NCBI GenBank assembly: GCA_963931925.1
Contig: OZ007569.1
Span: 23,509,662-23,573,661 of the forward strand
Direction: 5' to 3'
Source of the DNA: Onchidella celtica
Lineage: Eukaryota; Mollusca; Gastropoda; Systellommatophora; Onchidiidae
DNA: 64,000 nucleotides
The translations under genes and the position numbers were made by a program. The notes beneath the pieces were generated by a model. The model made no database searches. It saw nothing but the letters and a program-made list of their open reading frames with translations, and had not been told where the DNA came from. Shown here piece by piece: positions 1 through 12,100 of the stretch; positions within the stretch are counted from its first letter, which is position 1; every line of letters starts with the position of its first letter.

Positions 1-186
1 TCCACGCTTTTTCCACGATATATGTCGTGTGCCTAGACACTTCGGTTTCCGTTTAGCTCCGGACAGTCACTCATCGTTGCCGTCGTTGCCCAACTCGAAA
101 GTGAAAGTAGACCAAGTTCACATCGAGATCAACACATTTTGTCGATCAGTTTTTAACATATTGAGACAATGGATAATGGAACACCG
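1..186 (+). CDS. FH: Fumarase exon 1: 5'UTR plus first six codons
   Basis: The ATG at 169 (context ACAATGG) opens M-D-N-G-T-P and meets a GTAAGC donor at 187 in phase 0. This joins in frame to [12 protein letters not shown] at 8504, at nearly the same place as the human exon 1/2 boundary as I remember it. The in-frame TAA at 154-156 closes the frame upstream. Positions 1-168 are probably 5'UTR and promoter-proximal DNA; no TATA box is evident. A mitochondrial isoform would need a different first exon upstream of this window. The link to exon 2 is inferred from phase and position, without transcript evidence. Confidence 0.6.
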
Positions 187-3100
187 GTAAGCACACTTGA
201 AAAGCATAGAAAATGTCTGCCTTTTCATACTGCTCTTGATTCAGAAGCTGTAAAAATAATTAGAGTCTAGCTAATTAGATCTAGAGATCTAGATCTAGTA
301 ATAGGCCTAGAGATCTACGTCAAACTCAAAAGTCAAAGAGTGAGAAAGAGAGAGAATCAGAGAGTGAGCGCGCACAGACAACCAGTCAGTAAAATGTCAG
401 AGTATCTATCTGGAACCTAGATTAGATCTTGTAAAACTGTTCAGTTTCTTTCCATCTTTTCCTTAAATGAATAGCCCCAATTTATATGTGTTCATGTTGT
501 AGGCCAATGCAGACTAAGACACTGGACTGACTGGTTGCATTTGGTGGTCCCACTGCTCTAGATCTAGAAGGCTAACAAGTAGCATCTGCGGTTATCAGTC
601 CGAGACTATGGGTCCGGTCCTTCTTGGGTTCAATGCCACGCTGGAGCACTTTTTTTTTTAAACCCAGGATTGCTCATTTTTAGGAAAAAAAAATTATTTT
701 TTTTCAAAGGATTTTGCAAAATTCATGTCATGGGGAAATTGATCAGTGTTACTAGTGTGCTCCAGATTACTTTATTTCTGTTCATTTTATTTTACGCTGT
801 GGCTATTCTTACGGCAGCCTACCAACTGTTAGTCCATTGTCAGATTGATATGTAACGACGTGAGGGTCTAGTCAGTTTGTATCATCGAGGCCGTAGGCCG
901 ATGTTCGTCTGGGCAGTAGTCAGATTGACATATCAGGGTGAGCCGCCGGGGTAGCTATGTATTGTTTTCACTCGTTAACTCTAAGAAGGACTTCCGAATG
1001 CATTCTATAGTCCGAGTGAAAACAATACATAGCTACCCCGGCGGCTCACCCTGATATGTCAGTCTGACTACTGCCCAGAAGAACATCGGCCTACGGCCTC
1101 GATGATACAATTTACAAACTGACTAGACCCTCACGTCGTTACATATCAATCTGACAATGGACTAATATAGCCTAGGTAAGTTGGTAGGCTGCCGTAAGAA
1201 TAGCCACAGCGTTTATTTTAATGTTCACTGAACGGGACAGAAATAAAAATGTAAATCAAATTTTAAACATGATGCCATATATGTTAATGATTCTTTTAGT
1301 CAGTGTGAACTGAACAACTCATCTCTCTCCACGGTAACCTGGATCTGTTTGTCATGTTTTGTTTTATTACTTTTTTTTTGTTTCAATGGTAGCTTTTATA
1401 ATTAATTCATTTTTATTTGCTCTGTATGACTTTCTCTGTGATTTCACACCAGACAAAATTGACTAATAATAATAATATAATTCATCTAAAAAGATTTGTA
1501 AAAAATATTGAAAAATCCTAGTCACAATTTTATACTCTGGAGCAAAGCAACGATGATCAGTGGGGGAAAACATAGAAAAAAAGTCAGAGCTTGCGGAGCA
1601 TCGAACCTCCACCTCCGGGCCCCCAACTCGGCAGGCGAGTTTACTTCTGGTAGGTTTTTGGAATAGAAAAAAGGAATGAGCGGCAGAGGACGAACTCTTC
1701 TGGCTTTCTGATTTCCCCCTCGAGACGCTGTTTGTTTATTCTGGTCCGTTTTCTGAATGAGAAGTGATGCGCATCGTTTGTTTTTGTCATGTGATTGAGA
1801 TGGTCGCTCGGGTGGCCGCCGCTGGCCTCTCACTCGTCGAGCGAAGGAATTGTTCGTTTCAGCTTTTCAATGTATGTATGTGAAGTTAATCTGATCTTTC
1901 TAGACTTTTATCACTCCCTAAAATTCAGAGGGCTTTGGTTCTCACCTGCTTGTTATGGTACTTGGGCGATTTTGTATCCCATAGACTGATAGAGATAGAC
2001 AGCTTCCGCCATAAAAAATTTTTTGGAGAAATGACAGTTTTATCGATAGCTCGACTGAATGCCATTTTACGCCGAGGAGGTTGTCGCGTGACGCATAAGG
2101 AGCTCTTCCTAAATAAATTATCACAAACCAAAAATCCATCTGTGAATAAGATTCTGATCTTATTCGCAAACGTCTGCGAATAAGCATGGCCTTTGATTAT
2201 AAATACCAGATTCAACTATTTAGGTACCAGCTTTAGCTGATTCGATACTAGTCAAAGTCATAGCGCCCTTAGAGGGAATTCTTAGCATTGAATTACCGAT
2301 TTGTGCATTACTTTAAAAAACATCGCAATGGAGGACTAACTTGCTGGGGGAGGGAGGGAAGGAGGACTCTGCCCATCTACGACCCTCCGCGCATGGCAGC
2401 TCCTAAAGTCACGTCCTTGGAGTCCTGTATACCAACGTAATTTGGCATCGGCCGATATATGGAATCAGCCAAAGCGTCAAATGGCAGACTAAAGCAGCGG
2501 TACCATTAAATGCCACTAGTGCCCCAAAGTCAGTGCCAGCTGATTGTGCTTCACTAGGCTGGAGTATGCCGGATAGAATGAAAAAGCTGTCCGATTACAG
2601 ACGGATTGACAGCAGGGAGTTGCTTACAGTGCTGCATGTTAGGAGACTGCATCTTAAATTCTATGCCTTGATGGCTGATGCATAGGTGGTGCACAGCAGC
2701 TGTGCTGTTGGGAGATAGATGGATTGTCCTTAGTATAGTATTCTGTCAGCGAGCTAGCGGTTACCCACGGTTGGACAGGAAAAGGAACCAAAGCCCATTC
2801 TGCACATGGCAGGTTTACGGGACAAACATGCCATGTATGTTAGCTGGTCAGCAGTGTTTTGTGCGTGACAAAACGGACAGGCGTGTCAAGCGCTAAATGG
2901 GCATTGAAAATTTCATATCTCAAAATTTTATTATGTAAGGTAAGGGCAGATCTAGTATTGCAGTGGTCGATGTATTTCTGCATTCTGGTTTGAAGGGGCC
3001 AAAAATGTAGAAATGGAAAATCTGTGGAGATAGTTTGGCTACGAAACTGACAATTTGAAAAATAAAATTTCGAAATCCAACGTACATTAAAAATTTCAGA

Positions 3101-6100
3101 CATTTCTTTTTGTTTGAATACCACTAGCCTATACATGAAGTGGAATTAAGTATTATCCTATTGTTAGGTGATTGAATGCATTTTGACAAATGATTTATGG
3201 CATCTATAGGACAATAATTGATAGCAGCCCAGACACTCTCTTAACATCTCTTCTATTTTCCCTTCAACAATCTGTTTTGATGTAAATTTAATGTGCAGAT
3301 AAAATTTTCCGCTTTTGATTGTATTAAACGATACCATTACGGTAAAAAGAAAAATATTCCCTGGGTGGTGTGTCAGTTTTTCGTAAAAAAAAAACAACAG
3401 ACAAATTTAAAACCTCTCTGTAACAGTAAGAAGTGGCATGAAAAACATGGGATAAGAATATATTTTTTGTTTTTGATTCTAATTGGATACATTTGCAAAG
3501 TAAATTTTGTTTTCCGCTAATAATTTTTATGTTTGCAAACTGACCCTTAGGTGAGTCATGGAAAATCGACCAAAGACAAGTTACCGATCCAGATTAGGAA
3601 AGATCAAACTGAAATTGGTTGCAGCTTTAAAAAATGCATATTATGTGATGGTCAGATGGGTGAAGGAGAATCAGAGAAGTGGCCCATAGAAGTTTGTAAT
3701 TTATTTAACTCTCACAGTGCTTATACCATGATATTGTGTTTTTTTCCCTCCATGTCCACTTTTGACAAGGCCACCATATCATGGTCGACTTTTCCGGGCC
3801 CCAGTTGCTAAGCCCACGGTGTTGCGGTCATGTCTTCCTTGTCTTGTCCACCAGTGATGAGGCCATGAACTTGACCGTGGGGTGGGGGGGGGGGGTCTAA
3901 TTGATAAGCCCATGATCTCGTGATTTTTTTGTTTTATGCTCAAGTTGTGGGATTTTCCTGGAACGTTTTATCAGCCGGGGGACATCCGGAAGCAGATTTC
4001 CATATCACTGTGAGGGTTAATGAAAGAAACCATTCAGTTGGTCTTTGCAGTGTTGAGCTGAACCAATTTTGATTTATTTTGTTGTTCGGTTTTTTGTTTT
4101 GTTTTTCCGTTTCATTTTTACCAAGGCTTTTATAATATATTATGACAAATTTTTGACAAAATATCTTTTTGCTGTGAGGTATTTTGCAAGAATTCTTCAA
4201 TATAGATTCAATATCACTCACATTTTAAGAAGTTTGTCATTGTGGTAAAAAAATCTAAAAATTATATATGATAGATGCTGAAAAATTTTTTTCATCAACA
4301 AAATAATAGTAAGGACTCATCGACATAATTATGGCAGTTTCTACGGTAATTAGGTCAAAAGTCAGCCCCGAAATTCTAACTGGTGTTATGAAAAAAATGC
4401 GGGCGAAAGTGCTCTCCTATGACTTCAGTTCGAATTGAAAGGCGATAAGGAAACACTAAAATCAATATCATGACTTTTATGATAGGAATAATATCAATTT
4501 ATTATCAATACAAAATGCACTCTGATCGTGAGAAAAACGACCGATGAAAGTTCCCGCTCGAAAATGCCCAATTAAATTAAATGTTTTGTGTGGAATTTAT
4601 GTTGATTTTTTTTTTTTAATATAACCTATTTAGACATGATGTCTAAGACTCAAACGCGTACATTTTCATCCTTTGTCTTAATTGTCTTGTTTGTCGGAAT
4701 GAAATGACGTTCTGAGTGTGACCCAGTTTTTGATGGCCCGTCGGACCTCTGTTCTAAAAATAGCACATATATCAACTTCTGTTGTTTTAAATCTCTCGAA
4801 TATTTTTTTTTTTATCAAAAATATATTCCATGCTCCCTTTCAAAGGAATATTACAATTTCAGTAGCTTTAGGTCAAGATTGAATGCCTTCTTGCGCATAA
4901 TTATTTTCAAAATTCAGATCGTTAGGTGAAATCTCACCCGCAATGCGATTCTCACGATATGAAAACTACAAAATTTGTCTCCAAAAGAGACAACCGACTG
5001 AGAGGGAACACGTGCTATCGAGAGGACGTTCTTCCTTGAAAGCACTTTCTTCTGGGATATTCTAAAGGTAAGAAATTTAATTTATCATGCCTTTGTCACT
5101 TTCCAAACTTTGTCGGACACTTTTCTAACGATTTGAATGAAGATTCAATTTCAAGAACGAAGTGTTTATCCGTCGATACTGACGGATAAAATTTCCCCTA
5201 AGATTTTTTTTATCCGTCAACGTAAATTCTGTATTTGCGAGTCATCTCCCCTGATTCGAACCTTTCTCCGTCTCCCTCCCTTGTTCATCCCGATGCGATC
5301 AACGTTCGTATTGGGCGAGAGTTGAAAACTATATCGAAATTGGAGAGATTTGGAAATTTATTGATTAAATGGATACATACGAAGGTTCAGGTCTAGTCCG
5401 TTGAACTTGATATGGGTTTCTTGGTTCAGTCATGCTTATTTAGTAAGACTTTCCTCACAATTATGTAGTCAGGTTCCTCAGTAGCGTAATGGTTGGCATC
5501 TCTGCCTGTAAATCAGGAGGTCGTGGTTCGATTCACAGCATGGCAGTTGTTTTTTTTTTTCATGTCTTTTTATTAGGCATCAATCTATTTTTTTTTTTTT
5601 AACCCAAGAACAATAACGGAAGAAATCCAGTTTTTTTGTTTTTTTTTGTATCTACACCTGTCAATCGGGGGGACAGGTTCGATTCTCAGCAGGGTAGTTT
5701 CTTTTTCCCCCTTCTTTTCTTATAAGTCTTTTTATCTGTAATCAATCTGTTTGGTAATTTTTTTAAAAATCCAGTTTCCTTGTTTGTTTGTTGTTGTTTT
5801 TTTTGTCATTATTCAACCCGAGCTTTACCCGCCGATACTGTTCGCGGCCCAAGATCTGCCGATAGTGTTGCCGGATAAACCCAAGTATCTGTCGATAATG
5901 TTGACGGATAAAGCTGGACAGTATCCGTCGATAATGTTGACGGATAAGGGCAGCCTTTCAAGAAAATCTGGGTTTTAGTTTAAGATTCTGTCTTCGAATT
6001 TCAGTCTGAAAACTGAAGCCTGTGCTGAAATGGAAGCATAGATCTAGATCTAGATCCTTCCCATTTGCGTTCGAAGTGTGTTCACATAGCTCTCGATCAG

Positions 6101-9100
6101 AAAATCTGCACTTTGATATAAATTCAGATCGCAGAAAAGAGTGACAGATTAAGATCTGTTCTCGATCAGATCGTCAGAGTTAAAGTAACTTAAAGTGGTG
6201 ACACTGACGTTGGTTCAGAAAAATCATATCATTAGACTTAATAATGCTTCTGACAGGTTTTCTTTTAATGTTAGAAAATGATGACAAACACATCAGTTTG
6301 TGAAAAATGATGACAGATTTTAAGTCTAATACTTAGTATTTTAGTAATATTAGATCTAGGACCTAAACATTTATAATCCAGATAATCTTCTAGTTTCTAG
6401 ATGTTCTGATCCAGAGATTCTTAATTAGAATTCACATAGCTCCACACTAGATAACTAGAGATCTAGATCAGCAAACTGCATTAATTTCTAATGAATCTGA
6501 ACGATGGATCTATCACCTTTTTAGATATAACTGCTTGAGACTGAGAAAATCCACAACTTATCATGTCGGCTAGGCCTACCGTTTTAAATTTAACCAGTGC
6601 TACATTTTAACAGGGACTGTGTTGCATTATGTAAGGGTTACATTGTCACTCAAGATAATGTGATTCCCAGGTCTGGACCCTCATTCAGTCATTGAGTCCT
6701 TGGAAAAGACTCGTTGTGGGATTATGAATAGATAGATTTAGTAAGTTACAATTTGTCATGAAAATTTCATACACGAGCATAATGGCATTATGTGTTGCTA
6801 ATGAATAATTTTACAGAGTTTTAGTTAAAAGTTTATAAAATTTTTGTCTTTGCAGTCTTGAGATACAATGACCTCCACTAGCGCCCGTTGGTACCAGCAG
6901 TTAAAAGAAAAGCATCCTACAAAGTATGCTGAATACCTTGACAAGGCAAAGGAGAGAAACAAGAAACGGATAGATGACTGGAAGGCATTAAAGAAGTCTA
7001 AGACTGTTACCCGTCAGTTAAATCAAGAAATTGAGCGTCAAAAAGAACTGGCCAGGTAAAGATAATATCTGATGCTTTAAGTTTAAGCATTTGCCGTGAC
7101 AGCATTTTATTTTTCTATTCAGTAGGTTCATAAGTAATGTGTTTGCTAATCTCCATATCTGATAAAAATAAAACTGTTGCCAATTCTGTGTATAAACATT
7201 TAAAAGTGCAAAAAAAATATTTCCGCTGATAGGTCATTGTTCATGTTGCAGGAAGGTTTAGCATGGTAATAATAATAATAATAAAAGAAAATCATACTTC
7301 TTCCATATTTGTGGTCATCTTATTTGTCTTTTTAGGAAGGGCAGTGTCTGAAAATTTTTCATTACGTCTTTCATTCTTTGTTATTTATTTTTTTGTAAGG
7401 TCTTCTCCGAGTTCATTCTTAATCTTTCATGTCTTATTCCTGATTGTTGACAGAAAGACATTATTCAATGGACAAAACATAATCTGGTTTTGATGACAGT
7501 TCTGCTTATAATATGTGCAGGTGGTTGAAGTGATGTTGCATCTTTTACCTTGATGTCTTTACAGTTTATTTTTTTCTCCCTCTCTCTCTCTCTCCTTTGT
7601 TTGCAGGGAACGTGCGAAACGTTGTCATTGGAAAAAGAAAGAGGATGAACAACAGTCTTCAAGGAGTCAAAGGCTGGTCAAAGAAGCCTCCACCCCGCGA
7701 GTAATTCAGTTTTGAAAACAATAATAAACATTTTTAAGGATAGAAACTGAGAACACTTGCTTGTCTTTTATCATTTATCACTCGTTGTTTCTGTTTTGAT
7801 ATTTTTGTTGGAATGTCATGAAATTATGAGGGAATAATTCAAGGAAGACAAAGCATACTTGATGTGGGTATTAGCTAATAAAAAGTCATGTTACTTTTTT
7901 TATGTCAATATAGGCACTTTAATCCAACTAATTACCACTTTGAAATTTTAACCCTCAGCAAGGGGAATAATCATGAAAAAATCGGTTTTATTGGGTAACC
8001 AGGGACTTGACTGACCCTAAAATTGTCATAACTGAGTTTGTTTCAGAAAGACGAATCCAACCATATATTACATGTTCAGGTTTGATCTAGTGAAAAATTT
8101 GACTGAATATTACTAGAAACAGGGAAGTTCTGAATAGTTATATTGTTGAAACTGCCATACGCATTTTCCATGTTGTTGAAATTATGTATTTTATTTCAGA
8201 ACACAAAGTATCATGAAAACCACTTTATTTGAAGAGTGCACGCACATCATTTCTCAAGAGATTTGCCACCTTTTATAAACTTTTAGAAGTATCATCATTT
8301 ATGTAGGAACTGGACTGATTTCTGAAATTACAACCTGAGGAATGATAAAGCATCATAACTTTATCAGTTTGGACAAAATTGGTCACCTAGGTACATATGA
8401 TATTCATGTAAATCACCAGTCTCAGATTTTCAGAACTGTTTAGTAACCAAAAGTGACTTCCAGCTGACTTTCATTTTCATGTACTCATTTATATCTTCAC
8501 AAGGGTGAATTTCGTGTTGAGACTGACACATTTGGTGAGATTGACGTTCCAGCAGATAAATACTATGGAGCAAATACAGCACGAGCTCTGATGAACTTTG
8601 ACATTGGTGGTCCCACAGAAAGAATGCCAGTATGTTTGAAATGGTTGTAAAGAAGAAAATCTTGCTTTCATTGTTTTACCTCAAAGTTCAAACACAATAC
8701 TTGCTTTTTTTAATTGGACCCTCCATAAATTTTTGTTGGTCAACTTCATATGAAATATTACTTCATAAATGTACTTATTTTTAACACTTTTTATTACCTT
8801 TACTTTTTTTTTTTCCATTATTACTTAAATTATTAATTTAAGGCATAGTTTGGGGCCTATGGCAATAATACGTATAAGTGTGCACTTGCATTGAAACATG
8901 ATGTCAATGAATAGGTTTATTTCTAATGGATTTAAATTTCAGTTGTGCAGTTAATTAGTTTAAAAACATCACGTGTGTTAAAATTACCCTGAGAGTTCAT
9001 TGGTCATCAGTGATAACATATCTGCATTTTCCCTACAGATTGCCATCATCAGAGCTTTTGGCATTTTGAAACGGTGCTGTGCTGAAGTTAATGTAGAATA

Positions 9101-12100
9101 TGGCTTGAAGCAACACTTGGCTAATTTGATCGTCCAAGCTGCTGATGAGGTAAGTATGGTCATGTGTACTGTTCATGTAGGGGATCTGAGTAAATACTTA
9201 TGGTGAAGAAGGTCAGATTGAATGTCAACTGGTGATTTCAATGCTGGCATCAGTTTATTTGTAAAATTGTGCTTATGTTTGTTTTGTTATTCTGACTGAA
9301 AAATTTATGTTGCTTTGAATACAGATAGATTAGGAATTTATGGAAGTTTAATTTGTGACCTTCACCTAAATAGAATGTAATTATAATTCAATTTTTAGCT
9401 TATTTTGGAAGCCATGCTGAATATTTTAATATATTTTTTATAGAATCATTTTGATCAGTTCAGTGTCTGGAATTTTGATAATTTTAGTGGCTTCAAAACT
9501 TGTTTCTCATTTGACTTAGAAAATTAAAGACAGGTTTGTTTGAAATTTGATTTTCATTCAATGCAAGGAAAACACCTTTTTGTTGAATGATGAAGAATGC
9601 CTTGGTCGTGCTATTTCAGTGATTAATCCAAAGGCTTTGGCACATTAGAGAGGAAATAACTGAAATACAATTTCCATGCTAACAGGTGAATGCAGGGAAA
9701 CTTGATGACAGTTTTCCGTTGGTGATATGGCAGACAGGCTCGGGAACACAGACAAATATGAATTTGAATGAAGTCATTAGCAATAGAGCTATACAGATAG
9801 ATGGAGGTGTCATGGGATCTAAGACTCCAGTTCACCCAAATGATCATGTTAACATGGGACAGGTACTGTTTCTTACTCTAATTCATTTCATTCTTGTCAT
9901 GCTGCCCGTAAAATTCTAGCAGTACCCTCCGTGTGACATTCATTGATTTTTTTTTTATTAATTAATAAAAATTAATGTTACTCATAATTAATGTTACCTT
10001 ACCTTATATCTCACGTATATTAGTTTCAATAATAAAGACAATTGAAGAGTTTGTTGACATAATATCTTTACATGTTCTTCATAGTAAGGCACGGTCTCAC
10101 CACTGATACAATTAATTGTATTTGAGGACTTGATAATCAACATGTTCAAAATGCTAAGTTCATGTCTTTTAGAAAAATGGAGATATTTTAACTGTGGTTT
10201 GCTCAAATTAACCCTTACCCTGCGCAGGGCGTCGAATGTCAGTATCGACTCCCAAGCATTCACTCTGCATGGGCAGGTTTAGTCGGCAAGCTCAAGCTGA
10301 CTGCGCCACGCGCAAGCCGTATTTTCGCGTGTCGGGTCACTGACCTTTTTGAGACGTAACCACCGTCTTATTGTTCACTGTATCTCTTCTAAATCAAAGG
10401 CATTGTGTGACATGAACATATTAACCAGTGAACCACTGGTCGGAATCACTTTAAGACTAAGCTTTCAAAGACTCCCCACTCTATCAAAAGATGTAACATC
10501 GACATGCGAACTGTTGCTCAACAAATTTGCAATATTATCTCATTTTCTCACAAGCTGACATAGCATACCGATGAAATACAGACCGAACCACGTAGACAGC
10601 GGTAGTGTGGTCATGGTATAGCGGCAAGGGTCAGTGACCCCAGATAAGATTCTCCGTGAGTAAGGTCCCTGACCAGACAGCGGGCTTATAAAAGCCTTCA
10701 CGCGCAGGATGAGCGTTAAGTGAGAGTGATGTGATTTTATTCTGCATGTTTCTAACACTTAATCTGCCTTCAATTTTTAGGATTTTGAGAAAGAGTAAGG
10801 TTTTATTTGATACCAACATAAGGGTCACAAATCACTAATTTGGTTCAGTCATTTTTACCGGTTATAGATTTTGATTTACAGCCCCTGATTTGTTTTGCAT
10901 TCTCCTGTTTTTGTGTTTCTTCCAACAGAGTTCAAATGACACCTTCCCTGCAGCTATGCACATTGCAGTGGGCATGGAAGTGGACTCGAGACTCTTACCC
11001 GCCATGGATTTACTTGTTTCAGCCCTCGAGACCAAGATGAAGGAATTTGATAAAATTGTGAAAATAGGAAGAACTCATTTACAAGTAAGCAACCATATTG
11101 CAGATCACATATTTTACTCTGGATAGGGCATATTTTCTTAAGACGCAAAAGTTGAAGACAGAGTTCAAACACTCAGAGAATTTCGGTAGCATTCAACATA
11201 TTGTCACTGCTCTGAGCTCATTGGCATAAATAAGTCATTTTTGACACCCTTGAGATATTAAGAAAACCTTTCTTTTCTGTCATTTGGTGCCTTATGCCAT
11301 TATGATTCTATTGGATTATTACATTTTCCCTATTGGCACATTTCTTTTCCTATAATATTATCTATAGCCGTCATCCTCAGAAATTCAGTGAACCATCAGT
11401 TGCCTTTTGGCATAAATCTGACATATGCCATAATTGTAGAGCAGTGATAATATATTATGGGAATATGTTTACTTTTTTTCTGATGGCATGCCCATAAGGC
11501 TTAGTATTAACTTGTGCTGAAGAAATTTTTCCGTAACATTTATTTCATAAAATCTGAACAGTGGATCTAAGAAAACCATAATATGGACAGGTTATTAACC
11601 ATTCAGCTACAGTAGATACATGTGCTTGTTTGTTCATTTCACAGTGAGGTTTATAGCAATTTTCTAACGTCAAGAGTCCATGCACTCTATGTTTTCATCT
11701 CTTTACCTGAGAAATGAATGTTTTAGGTGTTTATGAAATAAGCAGATTAAACAAAGCTTATTTTCAGCACAGTGATGAACAATGAGTGAATTGTACCCCA
11801 AAGTGTATACAGCCCAAACAGTATTAACCCTTTGTCTGCCAGACCATTTTTCCTTAAACTTTCCCTCACTGCCAGAGGATTTGGGGGAAAACCTCAAGAA
11901 TTAGGGTGTTACAGATAGAAATTCATAAAAATTAAGTTTTAATGAATTTTATATGTCTGTAAAAAGGAAAGTTGAAGAAAAATAGAGGAGGTATGAAGTT
12001 ATGCACTGATGAAGGTGGTGGTGGTGGCGGTAAGGGTGGTGCTCACTGCAGCTTCAGCATCATCATGAAAATCTTACTTTTTTTTCATTTTATGTAATAA

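Larger units (their letters stand above)
187..8503 (+). other. Fumarase intron 1
   Basis: An 8.3-kb intron holding a foldback repeat (765-1253), tRNA-like SINE pieces (5470-5800), a cluster of TATCCGTC/GACGGATA hairpins (5166-5189 and 5828-5947), many AGATCT/TCTAGA hexamers (around 285-305, 555, 6043, 6355 and 6465) and the nested small gene at 6856-7730. The stretches 1254-5136 and 5951-6855 show no coding sequence I can recognise. They are AT-rich with homopolymer runs and a C/G run near 3885. Confidence 0.6.

Noticed and set aside
1522-1833. 103-codon minus-strand open frame
   Set aside because: It covers a tRNA-like repeat and has no recognisable protein features.
5470-5545. Possible functional tRNA-Tyr gene
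   Set aside because: A and B boxes are present, but the acceptor stem does not pair, one anticodon-stem pair is mismatched, and a partial copy with the same tail follows. It is a SINE.
5828-5950. CRISPR-like array
   Set aside because: Four short inverted repeats with irregular, related spacers in a eukaryotic intron; not direct repeats with unique spacers.
169-7715. Fumarase exon 1 spliced to the small nested gene
   Set aside because: Joining 186 to 6856 puts a TGA at the second codon of the new exon, so no fusion protein could result. A noncoding 5' exon use remains possible.
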